Assembly (NCBI RefSeq): GCF_900114435.1 | Contig: NZ_FOZK01000001.1 | Coordinates: 558,001 to 622,000 of the forward strand | DNA length: 64,000 nucleotides | Origin: Halomicrobium zhouii | GTDB lineage: Archaea; Halobacteriota; Halobacteria; Halobacteriales; Haloarculaceae | Reading direction: 5' to 3' | Shown here: one piece after another, positions 45,324 to 58,885 of the stretch | How positions within the stretch are numbered: position 1 is the stretch's first letter | Layout of the letters: each line of letters begins with the position of its first letter | Program-made: the position numbers and the translations under genes | Notes under the pieces: generated by a model | What the model was told of the DNA's origin: nothing | Seen by the model: the letters and a program-made list of their open reading frames with translations, nothing else | Databases searched by the model: none

Positions 45324-46856
45324 TCAGTCGATGTAGCCAAGGTCCTTCAGACGGTCCCTGGCCTCGTCGTCCATGTCGTCCAGTACCTCACCGTCCGCGC
45401 CGTCGGCCTCGTCGGGCCAGTCGGCGTCGATCGAATCGACGAACGCGAACAGCGCGTCGCGGACGGCGGCGATGGCGCCGTCTTCGTCGGCCGACGATGC
45501 GACGTTGTCTATCTCTCCCGCGTCCTCGTCCAGTCGATAGGCCTCGTCGGGAATGCGGGTGTTGTGGATGTACTTCGCGTCGGGCGTGCGGGCAGCGCCC
45601 ATCCGCGAGTAGAAGCGCGAGTCCGTATCGAGCTCGATGCCGGCACCGCTGGCCTTCCCTTCGAGCTGGCGCAACTCGACGACGGGCTGGTGGTACTCGA
45701 CGAAACCGACGTCCCCCCGGTCCACGCCGTCGAGTTCGCCGGTGCGGCCCGAACTGCTGCCGGCAAATTCCCGGTAGTCGGCGTGCAGCAGCGACCGGGC
45801 TTCGTCCAGCGACTCGCCGTCGCCCTCGACGCCGGTGGCATCGAGCACGGAGTGATAGAGGTCGATCAGTTCGACCGTCGTTTCCTCGTCTCGCCCCGGT
45901 TCGACGTCGGGATGCTTGACCATCAGCGGGACGTTGACCAGCGGGTCGTAGATGCAGAACTCATGGCCGTAGAGGTCGTGCTCGCCCAGCAATTCCCCGT
46001 GGTCCGCACAGACGACGACCATCGTGTCCTCCCACTGGCCGGTCTCCTGCAGGTGGGAGAACAGCCGGTCGAGCTGGTCGTCCATGTGGCGGATCTCGGC
46101 GTCGTAGAGGCCGTTGAGCGCCTCCCACTCCTCGTCGTCGATGTCGCGGGCGCCTGAGTTGTACTCCTTGGAGTTCTGGCACACCTCGGTGGAGTCGACG
46201 CCGGGGGCGAACTCCTCGGCGTACTCCTCGGGAGGATGGTAGGGCAGGTGGGCGTCCATCAGGTTGATAAAGGCGAAGAACTGGTCAGAGTCGTCCACGA
46301 ACTCGATGGTCTTGTCGACGACGGCGGGCGTCTTCGTGTCGCCCCCACCGCCCTCGGCGAGGTGCTCGTGGATCTTGTTGCCGACCTGGACCATGCGGTC
46401 GGCGACGGTGCGGAGGGTGTCGTTGTCGTTCATCGTCTTCCAGAGCGTCGCCAGCGGGCCGGAGAGCAGTTCGCTGGGCATGATCTGGAAGAAGTTGTCG
46501 TGGTCGTCGAAGCCGTCGGTGAGGTTCGTGTAGGAGGTGATCCAGGCGTTCGAGGAGTAACAGGCGGTGTCGTAGCCCGCCGCGGAGAGGGACTCGGCGA
46601 GCGTCGTGGCCCCTTCGAGGTAGGGCGTCTCCTGGGTCGCGCCGTGTTCGGAGGGGTACAGTCCCGTAAAGAGCGAGGCGTGGACCGGGAGCGTCCACGG
46701 CGCGGGCGCGACGGCGTTCTCGAAGACCGCGGCCTCCTCGGCGAACTCGGCGAGGTGGGGCGTCGTCGGCTCCTCGTAGCCGTAGACGGAGAGGTGGTCC
46801 TTGCGGACGGTGTCGAGGACGACGAAGAGCACGTTCGTCCCGTCCGTGTCGGTCAT
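45324..46856 (-). CDS. Sulfatase / alkaline-phosphatase superfamily protein with threonine nucleophile
   Basis: A 510-residue protein with the sulfatase-type fold: metal-binding Asp15 in VVLDTVRKDHLS, the nucleophile motif at WTLPVHASLFTG (Thr55), and VVVCADHGELLGEHDLYGHE with the second metal set. True sulfatases have Cys or Ser in C/S-x-P-x-R, which becomes formylglycine; here the position is Thr followed by LPVH. Threonine at this place is typical of phospho-transfer enzymes such as LtaS- or EptA-like phosphoglycerol or phosphoethanolamine transferases, so a phosphatase or phosphotransferase activity is more likely than sulfate hydrolysis. No signal peptide is visible. The ATG at 46856 is chosen at the domain start. 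Confidence 0.85.
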   Translation of the reverse strand: MTDTDGTNVLFVVLDTVRKDHLSVYGYEEPTTPHLAEFAEEAAVFENAVAPAPWTLPVHASLFTGLYPSEHGATQETPYLEGATTLAESLSAAGYDTACYSSNAWITSYTNLTDGFDDHDNFFQIMPSELLSGPLATLWKTMNDNDTLRTVADRMVQVGNKIHEHLAEGGGGDTKTPAVVDKTIEFVDDSDQFFAFINLMDAHLPYHPPEEYAEEFAPGVDSTEVCQNSKEYNSGARDIDDEEWEALNGLYDAEIRHMDDQLDRLFSHLQETGQWEDTMVVVCADHGELLGEHDLYGHEFCIYDPLVNVPLMVKHPDVEPGRDEETTVELIDLYHSVLDATGVEGDGESLDEARSLLHADYREFAGSSSGRTGELDGVDRGDVGFVEYHQPVVELRQLEGKASGAGIELDTDSRFYSRMGAARTPDAKYIHNTRIPDEAYRLDEDAGEIDNVASSADEDGAIAAVRDALFAFVDSIDADWPDEADGADGEVLDDMDDEARDRLKDLGYID

Positions 46857-46949
46857 ACAGAGTAGGGTTCCGCCCACGAGGTTAAATTGCCCGCTTTCCG
46901 GCGGTGCCGTCTGTCGCGTGCGGTCGGAGACTGAGCCACGTCGCGGCCG

Positions 46950-47966
46950 TTACTCCCGCTTCTGTGCCGCCTCACGGATCTGCTCGGGGACCGCCGGGAC
47001 GTCTCCCTCGTCGACGCTCGATCCCTCGATATCCTCGAGCGACATCGGATAGGTCCGGATGTCCATGTGGACGTCGATGCCGGCCTCGGCGCCCTCGGCC
47101 ATCGCGATGGGAACCTGGTTGTGACCGGGCGTGAGGTCGCCGACGGCGTAGACGCCCTCGACGCTGGTCTTGCCGTGGTCGGCGACGGCGACGGTGCCGT
47201 CGTCGTTCAGCTCACACTCCAGCTGTTCGGCCAGGTCGGTGTTGTACTCGGAGCCGTACATCGCGAACCCGCCGCGGTACTCCCGGACGCTCCCGTCTGC
47301 GAACTCCAGGGACTCCAGCCAGCCGTCCTCGCCGTTGTTCACGCCCGTGACGTCCGATTCGACGACGTCGACTGGGTGGGCCCGGAGGAGTTCGCCCGTC
47401 TCCTCGCTCCAGGTGGGCTCGTCGCCCCGGAGGAGCAAGTCGACGTTGTCGGCGAAGTTGAGCATGATCATGGCGACGTAGGCGGCCGAATCCCCGTGGC
47501 CCATCACGTACACCGACTCGTCGACGAACATGTAGGCGTCACAGTGGAGACAGTAGTGCAGGCCCGCGCCGGTCCGGGGGAGCGGCGGGTCGGGCCGGAC
47601 GTCCGAGAACCCGGTCGCCAGGACGACGCGGTCGGCCAGTATCTCCTCGCCGGCGGCGGTCTCCAGGCGGAACCGCTCTTCGTTCTCGTCCCCGTCCGCC
47701 ACCGCCTCGGCCGACTCGACGTAGTCCTCGAACCAGTCGGCGCCGTAGCTCTCGACCTGCTCGCGCGCGGTGGCGAGCAGTTCCATTCCGGAGATGTCCT
47801 CGGTGACGCCGATGACGTTGTGCGTGTCGGCCATCATCGCGGCGCGGCCACCGCCCCGGTCGACGACCGCCGTCGCGTGGCCCAGCCGGGTGGTGTACAG
47901 CGCCGCCGACAGGCCGGCCGGGCCGCCCCCGACGACCACTACCTCGTACTCCGTCGTCTCGCTCAT
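46950..47966 (-). CDS. Thioredoxin reductase-like FAD/NAD(P)-dependent oxidoreductase
   Basis: A 338-residue flavoprotein with the FAD motif VVVVGGGPAGLSAAL (residues 9-23), a CxxC pair in YCLHCDAY (near 138-145) at the redox-active position of thioredoxin reductases, an NAD(P) motif around VMGHGDSAAYVA, and the C-terminal FAD motif GVYAVGDL. The atypical CLHC (usual CATC) and the altered NAD(P) glycine pattern (GHGDSA) suggest a relative, for example a ferredoxin:disulfide or sulfide-linked reductase, rather than the main thioredoxin reductase. Monocistronic. Confidence 0.87.
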   Translation of the reverse strand: MSETTEYEVVVVGGGPAGLSAALYTTRLGHATAVVDRGGGRAAMMADTHNVIGVTEDISGMELLATAREQVESYGADWFEDYVESAEAVADGDENEERFRLETAAGEEILADRVVLATGFSDVRPDPPLPRTGAGLHYCLHCDAYMFVDESVYVMGHGDSAAYVAMIMLNFADNVDLLLRGDEPTWSEETGELLRAHPVDVVESDVTGVNNGEDGWLESLEFADGSVREYRGGFAMYGSEYNTDLAEQLECELNDDGTVAVADHGKTSVEGVYAVGDLTPGHNQVPIAMAEGAEAGIDVHMDIRTYPMSLEDIEGSSVDEGDVPAVPEQIREAAQKRE

Positions 47967-48659
47967 GGGTGTCCGAATTTCGACGACGGACGGCTTTAAC
48001 AGTTCTCTCCTGCTCCGGCGACCCGTCCGCCCGCGATCACCGTCTTCTCGCCGAACGTAGCACCTCTGGATAATAACGATGTTTCTGACATTATCTGCAA
48101 CCGTTCTCGGCGGTCCGTGACAACCGGGTCCTCGACGACCGGGTCGGTGGCGCGCTCACTCTCGGACGTGCGAGCCGTCCAGTGCGGTATCGAACCACGG
48201 GAAGGCGGAGACGAACGCCGATCACTGGCCGGTTCTGTGGCCCTCGTCACGCTACCGGCGGAGCGGTGGCTTCTAGCCAGTGTCCCCCGGCTATCCCGCC
48301 CCATTTCCGGCTGTTCCGTCGAATTGCGGCACCGATGCGGCCAGATCTGCTCGTCGGTGGGCCGTTCGGTGAAATCGCCCGATAGTACTCCGAATACTTA
48401 TACGATCGATTAATTATCGGACTCCAGTGAGTTCGAACCGCCCCGATCCCGCATGGGTTGTTTCCTCGCGCGTCGGGAGTGCTCGGAGCCGACGACGGGC
48501 CGAACCGGTCGGGTTCCTGAGACGCGTTTACTGATAGTTAACGATCGGTCTGTGAATGTCATGTGATGCCATATCAGGGGCGAGTCTTCCGGAGGAATAA
48601 CGGAGTTAGGTCTGTTATTATCTCCGGCTCCGCGCGCTGCCGTTTACTATCGGAGAACG
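47967..48659. other. Gap between oxidoreductase and IclR genes
   Basis: A 693-base region without a gene. It contains GTTTACT-GAT-AGTTAAC (48526-48542), a second copy of the palindrome beside the iclR promoter. A tRNA-like T-loop string at about 48429 has no matching acceptor stem. Confidence 0.5.
48526..48542. promoter_or_regulatory. Palindromic operator-like site, copy 1
   Basis: GTTTACT-GAT-AGTTAAC, inverted repeat with 6 of 7 pairs, same arms as 49445-49461. It lies beyond the 3' end of the iclR gene; its target is unclear. Confidence 0.45.
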
Positions 48660-49415
48660 CTACGCGGAGAGGAGGGCGTTCTCGATGGACTTCGCGGCGC
48701 TGGTCACCAGCCCCGTCACGTCCTCTTCGAGCCGTTTGCCGGACATGTGGTGGATGTTTCCGGTGACGCTGACCGCACCGACGGGTTCGCCGTCGCCGTC
48801 GACGACGGGCGAGGCGACGCACTGGTGGTCGTCGATGAACTCCTCGCGGTCGAAGGCGACGCGCTGGTCGCGGACCGACCGCAGTTCCCGTTCCAGTTCG
48901 CGGCTGTCGGTGATCGTCTTCTCCGTGTAGCGTTCGAGGCCCGTACTCTCGACGATCTGCGTCCGTTCGTCGGCCGGGAGGAACGCGAGGATTGCTTTCC
49001 CGCCGGCCGTGGCGTGGAGCGGTGCGACGTCGCCCTCACTGACGTCGCCGTCGGGGTCGACGGACCCGACGCGGAGCGCGTAGACGCCGCGGTCGTCCTC
49101 GTGGACGATGAAACTCGACGTGTGCTCGGTCGTCTCCGCGAGGTCCCCGATGACTTCCCGGATCGCCTCGACCGGGAGCCGACCGCGCGCTCCCCGTCCG
49201 AGGCCGAGGAACCGGTTGCTCAGGTAGTAGTCGTCGCCCTCTCTGACGAGGTAGCCGAGCCGTTCGAGCGTCTTGACGTGCTTGTACACGGCGCTCTTGG
49301 AGATGTCGACCTGGCGGGCGAGTTCGCTCACACCCGCCCCCTGTCGCTCGTCCAGGAGTTCGATGATCCGGAAGCTGGTCTCCGTCGCTTTCACTCGCGG
49401 GACGCCGTCGGTCAT
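48660..49415 (-). CDS. IclR family transcriptional regulator
   Basis: A 251-residue regulator. The N-terminal winged helix (residues about 10-70; ATETSFRIIELLDERQGAGV and VDISKSAVYKHVKTLERLGYL) is followed by the IclR effector domain with LHATAGGKAILAFL (near 132-145) and CVASPVVDGDGEPVGAVSV (near 197-215), which binds a small acid or sugar-related ligand. It is divergent from the galactonate dehydratase gene, 179 bases apart, and has GATTTACG at TATA distance. A palindrome (49445-49461) overlaps the area just upstream of this box, so it probably represses itself and controls galactonate or galactoside genes (inference). The ATG at 49415 is chosen because longer frames add a non-homologous arm. 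Confidence 0.93.
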   Translation of the reverse strand: MTDGVPRVKATETSFRIIELLDERQGAGVSELARQVDISKSAVYKHVKTLERLGYLVREGDDYYLSNRFLGLGRGARGRLPVEAIREVIGDLAETTEHTSSFIVHEDDRGVYALRVGSVDPDGDVSEGDVAPLHATAGGKAILAFLPADERTQIVESTGLERYTEKTITDSRELERELRSVRDQRVAFDREEFIDDHQCVASPVVDGDGEPVGAVSVTGNIHHMSGKRLEEDVTGLVTSAAKSIENALLSA

Positions 49416-49444
49416 ACCCGGCGTACGAACGGGGCCCGTAAATC

Positions 49445-49461
49445 GTTTACTGTGAGTGAAC
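49445..49461. promoter_or_regulatory. Palindromic operator-like site, copy 2
   Basis: GTTTACT-GTG-AGTGAAC, inverted repeat with 6 of 7 pairs, in the divergent region between iclR and dgoD, touching the presumed iclR TATA element (minus strand, 49438-49445). Probable IclR operator. Confidence 0.5.
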
Positions 49462-49594
49462 ACTCCGTGACGGGAGCGCACTGTTCACCGGGGCCGGCTC
49501 GGGGCGAATACGCCGGTCAGGGGCGCCCTGTCCCGGCCTGACAGGAATAATTAAACACCCCTGGCGCAAACACGGGAGACACGAGGCTATCTGA

Positions 49595-50749
49595 ATGACT
49601 CATATCGTCGACTACGAACTGTTCGAAGTGCCGCCACGGTGGCTCATGCTCCGGATCGAAACGGCCGACGGCACTGTCGGCTGGGGTGAACCCGTCGTCG
49701 AGGGCCGCGCCCACACGGTCCGTGCGGCCGTCGAGGAACTGATGGACACCTACCTCCTGGGCGAGGACCCGACGCGGATCGAAGACCACTGGCAGACGAT
49801 GTACCGCGGCGGGTTCTACCGCGGCGGGCCGGTGCTGATGAGCGCTATCGCGGGCATCGACCAGGCCCTCTGGGACATCAAGGGGAAGCAACTGGGCGCG
49901 CCGGTTCACGACCTGCTGGGCGGTCCCGCTCGCGACCGCATCCGCGTCTACCAGTGGATCGGCGGCGACCGCCCCTCAGAGGTAGCCGACCAGGCCCAGA
50001 CCAAGGTCGAGGCTGGCTTCACCGCGCTGAAGATGAACGCCACCGCCGAGGTCGAGCGCGTCGACGACCCGGCGACGGTCGACGCGGCGGTCAACCGCCT
50101 GCGCGAGGTCCGCGAGGCCGTCGGCGACGAGGTCGACGTCGGCGTCGACTTCCACGGACGCGTCACGAAGCCGATGGCCAAGCGCCTGGCCGCGGCACTC
50201 GAACCGTACGACCCCATGTTCGTCGAGGAGCCGGTCCTCCCCGAACACAACGACGCGCTCCCGCAGATCGCCGCGCACACGACGACGCCCATCGCCACCG
50301 GCGAGCGAATGTACTCGCGCTGGGACTTCAAGGAGATCTTCGAGAACGGCTCCGTCGACGTGATCCAGCCGGACCTCTCCCACGCCGGCGGTATCACCGA
50401 GGTGAAGAAGATCGCGGCGATGGCCGAGGCCTACGACGTCGCGCTGGCGCCCCACTGCCCCCTCGGCCCGGTCGCGCTCGCCTCCTGTCTGCAGGTCGAC
50501 GCCTGCTCGCCCAACGCCCTCATCCAGGAGCAGAGCCTGAACATCCACTACAACGACACCGGCGACGTGCTCGAGTACCTCGCCGACCCCTCCGTCTTCG
50601 AGTACGACGACGGCTACGTGACGATCCCCGACAACCCGGGTCTCGGCATCGAGATCAACGAGGACCACGTCCGCGAACAGTCAGAGAAGACGGTGAACTG
50701 GCACAACCCCGTCTGGCGACACCAGGACGGCAGCGTCGCCGAGTGGTAG
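49595..50749 (+). CDS. dgoD: D-galactonate dehydratase (enolase superfamily)
   Basis: A 384-residue member of the mandelate racemase subgroup that dehydrates D-galactonate to 2-keto-3-deoxygalactonate. Metal ligands and bases line up with the DgoD pattern: Asp185 and His187 (VDFHG), Glu211 (VEEPV), Glu237 (ATGERMYSR) and His287 (APHCPLGPVALAS). Length and motifs are close to bacterial and haloarchaeal DgoD. It stands beside a beta-galactosidase gene and an IclR regulator, consistent with oxidative galactose breakdown. Confidence 0.94.
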   Translation: MTHIVDYELFEVPPRWLMLRIETADGTVGWGEPVVEGRAHTVRAAVEELMDTYLLGEDPTRIEDHWQTMYRGGFYRGGPVLMSAIAGIDQALWDIKGKQLGAPVHDLLGGPARDRIRVYQWIGGDRPSEVADQAQTKVEAGFTALKMNATAEVERVDDPATVDAAVNRLREVREAVGDEVDVGVDFHGRVTKPMAKRLAAALEPYDPMFVEEPVLPEHNDALPQIAAHTTTPIATGERMYSRWDFKEIFENGSVDVIQPDLSHAGGITEVKKIAAMAEAYDVALAPHCPLGPVALASCLQVDACSPNALIQEQSLNIHYNDTGDVLEYLADPSVFEYDDGYVTIPDNPGLGIEINEDHVREQSEKTVNWHNPVWRHQDGSVAEW

Positions 50750-50779
50750 CCCCGGGCCAGAGACTCCGGTCCGGGCCGA

Positions 50780-50784
50780 TTTTT
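50780..50784 (+). terminator. T5 run after dgoD
   Basis: Short T run 31 bases after the dgoD stop, followed by a 13-bp tandem duplication (TTCGACAGCGCGG at 50783-50795 and 50796-50808). Confidence 0.35.
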
Positions 50785-50808
50785 CGACAGCGCGGTTCGA
50801 CAGCGCGG
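50783..50808. repeat. Perfect 13-bp tandem duplication
   Basis: TTCGACAGCGCGG twice without a gap between dgoD and the end of the beta-galactosidase gene. Confidence 0.95.
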
Positions 50809-50870
50809 TTCGCGAGTACGCGCCGACTACTCCGATTTTCGTCGCTGAGACGGCCGGCCTCGTCCCGCTC

Positions 50871-55238
<4,368 letters not shown>

Positions 55239-55991
55239 ATGGTCCACCTGTCGGTCTGTATCGAGATGGTGTACGACGACGAGCCGTTCCACGAGCGGGT
55301 CCACCGGGCCGCCGACGCCGGCGTCGACGCCGTCGAGTTCTGGGACTGGCGCGAGAAGGACCTCGACGCCATCGAGGCAGCGGCGGACGAGGCGGGCGTC
55401 GACGTCGTCGCCTGCGTCGCCGGCGGCGAGCTGACCGACCCGGCGGCGGCCGACGACGCCGTCGCGACGATCCGCGAGTCGATCGAGACGGCGGCCGACC
55501 TGGGAATCCCCACGCTGATCGCGACGACCGGCCCGGACCAGGACGGCCTGGACCGCCGGACCCAGCACCAAAACGTCGTCGAGGTGCTCTCGCAGGTCGC
55601 CCCGGACGCCGAGGACGCGGGCGTCACTATCGCGCTGGAACCGCTCAACACGACCGTCGACCACCCGGGTTACTACCTGACCACGAGCGAGGAAGGGTTC
55701 GAGATCGTCGACGAAGTCGGTTCGGATGCCGTGGCGCTCCTCTACGACGTCTACCACCAGCAGATAACGGAGGGCAACGTCATCGATACGATCACGGAGC
55801 ACGTCGACGAGATCGGTCACATCCACGTCGCCGACGTCCCGGGCCGGCACGAACCCGGGACGGGCGAACTGAACTACGCGAACGTCTTCGACGCCATCGA
55901 CGACGCCGATTACGACGGCTACGTCGGCTGCGAGTTCTCGCCCACTGGCGACCCGGACGAGGCGATGGCCGCAGTCCTCGAGGCGGTCTGA
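55239..55991 (+). CDS. Sugar phosphate isomerase/hydroxypyruvate isomerase-like TIM-barrel protein
   Basis: A 250-residue AP-endonuclease-2-type TIM barrel resembling hydroxypyruvate isomerase Hyi. Metal and substrate residues are at LSVCIEMVYDDEPFHER (start), VEFWDW, IALEPLN (Glu), LLYDVYHQQ (Asp, His) and GCEFSP (Glu). It is directly contiguous with the preceding dehydrogenase gene, so the two probably work in sequence, for example isomerising or epimerising the dehydrogenase product. The reaction is not certain. Confidence 0.88.
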   Translation: MVHLSVCIEMVYDDEPFHERVHRAADAGVDAVEFWDWREKDLDAIEAAADEAGVDVVACVAGGELTDPAAADDAVATIRESIETAADLGIPTLIATTGPDQDGLDRRTQHQNVVEVLSQVAPDAEDAGVTIALEPLNTTVDHPGYYLTTSEEGFEIVDEVGSDAVALLYDVYHQQITEGNVIDTITEHVDEIGHIHVADVPGRHEPGTGELNYANVFDAIDDADYDGYVGCEFSPTGDPDEAMAAVLEAV

Positions 55992-56184
55992 AGCGGGCTG
56001 ATCCGAACCCCTTTCCACCCGTGGCAGGCGGGCGGTACGCGGCGACTACCCCCGCTGTCAGTGCCGAGAACGACTGTTAGGTTCTGCATCCGATCCCGCC
56101 TTCGGCTCCGACACCGGCGTTCCGTCCCGGTCGCTTCCGTTCACCCCGCCACCGGGGCGCCGTCCGTGCGAGGCACCCCCATGA

Positions 56185-56190
56185 TTTATC
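56185..56190 (+). promoter_or_regulatory. TATA-like box of GH4 gene
   Basis: TTTATC, 24 bases before the ATG at 56214, in a GC-rich context; the next gene has the same box at the same distance (57645-57650 and 57674), suggesting common promoter design. Confidence 0.45.
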
Positions 56191-56213
56191 TGGTCGACAG
56201 GACATCTTCGGGT

Positions 56214-57563
56214 ATGCCGAAGATAGCCTTCGTTGGCGCCGGCAGTATCGTCTTCGCTCGCAACCTGATGGGCGACGTCCTCTCGTACCCGGAGCTGCAG
56301 GGGAGCACGATCACCCTGATGGACATCGACGAGGAGCGACTCGACAGGGTCGCGACGGCGGGACGGGAGATGGTCGAACACAACGACGTCGACGCGACCA
56401 TCGAGACCACGACCGACCGGCGGGAGGCCCTTGACGGCGCCGACTACGTGCTAAACATGATCCACGTCGGCGGCCGGGAGCCCTTCGAGAACGAGATCCG
56501 CATCTCCCAGGAGTACGGCGTCAACCAGGCCGTCGGCGACACGCTCGGTCCCGGCGGCGTCTTCCGGTTCCTGCGGACCGCGCCCGTCATGCTGGACCTG
56601 GCCCGCGACATGGAGGAGCTGTGTCCCGACGCACTCTTGCTCAACTACACGAACCCGATGGCGATGCTGTGCTGGGCCGTCGACGAGGCCACCGATATCG
56701 ACGTCGTCGGCCTCTGCCACAGCGTCCAGCACACCGCCGAGGCCGTCTCAGATTACGCAGACGTTCCGCGCGAGGAACTGGACTACTGGGTGGCCGGCAT
56801 CAACCACATGGCGTGGTTCCTCGAGGTCGAACACGACGGCGAGAGCATCTATCCGGGGCTGTACGAGGCGGCCGAGGACCCGGAGACGTACAAACGTGAC
56901 AACGTCCGCTTCGATATTCTCCGCCACTTCGGCGCGTTCGTCACGGAGTCGAGCAACCACATGTCCGAGTACGTGCCGTACTTCCGGACCGAGGAGGCGA
57001 CCATCGAGGAGTACACCGTCGACGAGGAGTTCGAGGACTACTTCGTCGACTGGATGCCCACGGGCCACTACTTCGAGCACTGGTGCGAGTACCAGCAGGA
57101 GGCCCGCGAGATGACGGCCGACGACATCGACCCGGAGATCGAGCGATCCGAGGAGTACGGCTCGCGCATCATCCACTCGATGGAGACGGGCGAGCGCCGG
57201 CGGATGAATATCAACGTCCGCAACGACGCGGGCGCCATCGCGAACCTCGGGAACGACACCTGCGTCGAGGTGCCCTGCCTCGTCGACGGCCAGGGGGTCC
57301 ACCCCTGCTCCGTCGGCGAGCTCCCCGCCCAGCTGGTGGCGCTCAACCGGACGAACACCAGCGTGCAGCGCCTCGCGGTGAAAGCGGCCCTCGACCACGA
57401 CCAGGACGCGCTCCGACGGGCGGTGAAACTGGACCCGCTGACGGCGGCCGCCTGCACGCTCGACGAGATAGACGACATGGTCGACGACCTGCTGGCGGCC
57501 AACGCGGACTACCTCCCGGACGAACTCGTCGAGGCGCCCCGCACCGTTTCCTCGCCGACGTAA
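56214..57563 (+). CDS. Glycoside hydrolase family 4 (alpha-galactosidase type)
   Basis: A 449-residue NAD+- and Mn2+-dependent GH4 enzyme that cleaves glycosides by an oxidation-elimination mechanism. It begins with a Rossmann start PKIAFVGAGSIVFARN, has NYTNPMAML (N-x-x-N-P), the metal-site Cys-His in GLCHSVQHT and GINHMAWFLE. The pattern is closest to alpha-galactosidase MelA-like members. The ATG at 56214 is supported by TTTATC at 56185-56190. It is transcribed in the direction of the adjacent ABC ATPase gene, with a separate promoter. Confidence 0.93.
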   Translation: MPKIAFVGAGSIVFARNLMGDVLSYPELQGSTITLMDIDEERLDRVATAGREMVEHNDVDATIETTTDRREALDGADYVLNMIHVGGREPFENEIRISQEYGVNQAVGDTLGPGGVFRFLRTAPVMLDLARDMEELCPDALLLNYTNPMAMLCWAVDEATDIDVVGLCHSVQHTAEAVSDYADVPREELDYWVAGINHMAWFLEVEHDGESIYPGLYEAAEDPETYKRDNVRFDILRHFGAFVTESSNHMSEYVPYFRTEEATIEEYTVDEEFEDYFVDWMPTGHYFEHWCEYQQEAREMTADDIDPEIERSEEYGSRIIHSMETGERRRMNINVRNDAGAIANLGNDTCVEVPCLVDGQGVHPCSVGELPAQLVALNRTNTSVQRLAVKAALDHDQDALRRAVKLDPLTAAACTLDEIDDMVDDLLAANADYLPDELVEAPRTVSSPT

Positions 57564-57673
57564 CTGTCGCGGGCCTAGCCGTCGCGGACCGGTCCCCGGC
57601 CCCGCTCCTGGTGTGGCGCGTTACTCCGCCCCACCGCGGAAAGGTTTATCATCGTCATCCTACATCATCGACT

Positions 57674-58849
57674 ATGGGCGAGCTAGAGATTCGCAACCTG
57701 ACGAAGGTATTCAACGACGACAGTGGCGACATCGTCGCGGTCGACGACTTCGAGGCGGAGATCGAGGACGGTGAGCTGATCGTCCTCGTCGGGCCCTCGG
57801 GCTGTGGGAAGTCGACGACCCTTCGCTGTATCGCCGGCCTGGAGACGCCGACCCGGGGCGACATTCTCGTCGACGGGAACGACGTCACGGACAACAAGCC
57901 GAAGAACCGCGACATGGCGATGGTGTTCCAGAACTACGCGCTGTATCCCCACAAGACCGCCAGGGGCAACATGGCCTTCGGGCTCAAGATGACGACCGAC
58001 CTCTCGAAGGAAGAGATCGACGAGCGGGTCGAGGAGGTCGCGGCGATGATGGGGATCGAGGACCTGCTGGGGAAGAAACCGGACGAGCTCTCCGGCGGGC
58101 AACAACAGCGCGTCGCGCTCGGCCGGGCCATCGTCCGCGAGCCCGAAGTGTTCCTGATGGACGAGCCCCTCTCCAACCTCGACGCGAAGCTCCGGACGCA
58201 GATGCGCACCGAGTTGCAGTCGCTCCAGCAGGAGTTCGGCGTCACGACCGTCTACGTCACCCACGACCAGACCGAGGCGATGACGATGTCCGACCGCATC
58301 GCCGTCCTCAACGGGGGCCAGCTCCAGCAACTCGGGACGCCCCTGGAGTGTTACCACGAACCCGCGAACCGCTTCGTCGCCAGTTTCATCGGCTCGCCGT
58401 CGATGAACTTCTTCGAGCTGGAACTGGACACGGCGGGGTCGCCGACGCTCGTCAACGAGACCTTCGAGTACGAACTCGACGACGACGTCTACGCGGACGT
58501 CGAGGGCACGGGCGACCGCTTCACCCTGGGCATCCGACCGGAGGACGTCGAGGCCGTTCCGGCCGACACTCGCAACGCGATACCGGCAGAGGTCGAGGTC
58601 ACGGAACCGCTCGGTGACGTCACCTACGTCTACCTGAACGTCGGCGACCAGCAGTACACCGCGACGCTCGAGGGCGACATCGTACTGGAGGCCGGCCGGA
58701 CCATCCACGTCACCTTCCCGCAGGAGAAGATCCACCTCTTCGACGGCGACACGGGCGAGGCCGTCAGGAACCGGACGCCGCCGGAGGTCGACGACTTCGG
58801 GTCGCTCACCGGCGTGGAGACGGACCAGGGCGCAGAAATAGCCGAGTAA
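57674..58849 (+). CDS. Sugar ABC transporter ATP-binding protein (MalK/UgpC/MsmX class)
   Basis: A 391-residue importer ATPase with Walker A GPSGCGKST (near residues 43-51), signature LSGGQQQRVALGRA (near 139-152), Walker B VFLMDEPLSNLDAK and the switch HDQTEAMTMSD. The C-terminal TOBE/OB domains (about 245-380; LGIRPEDVE) are typical for carbohydrate importers and may take part in regulation. No permease gene is in its operon; it most likely energises the binding protein-permease set at 60381-63643. TTTATC at 57645-57650 supports the ATG at 57674. Confidence 0.94.
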   Translation: MGELEIRNLTKVFNDDSGDIVAVDDFEAEIEDGELIVLVGPSGCGKSTTLRCIAGLETPTRGDILVDGNDVTDNKPKNRDMAMVFQNYALYPHKTARGNMAFGLKMTTDLSKEEIDERVEEVAAMMGIEDLLGKKPDELSGGQQQRVALGRAIVREPEVFLMDEPLSNLDAKLRTQMRTELQSLQQEFGVTTVYVTHDQTEAMTMSDRIAVLNGGQLQQLGTPLECYHEPANRFVASFIGSPSMNFFELELDTAGSPTLVNETFEYELDDDVYADVEGTGDRFTLGIRPEDVEAVPADTRNAIPAEVEVTEPLGDVTYVYLNVGDQQYTATLEGDIVLEAGRTIHVTFPQEKIHLFDGDTGEAVRNRTPPEVDDFGSLTGVETDQGAEIAE

Positions 58850-58885
58850 CGCTCGCGAACCGATTCTCACTCCGGACTCGGGGTC

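Noticed and set aside
45324..46856. Classical arylsulfatase
   Set aside because: The formylglycine-forming Cys/Ser is replaced by Thr and the C/S-x-P-x-R motif is not present.
48425..48445. tRNA T-arm-like sequence
   Set aside because: A GTTCGAACC string occurs, but no acceptor, D or anticodon stems can be built around it.
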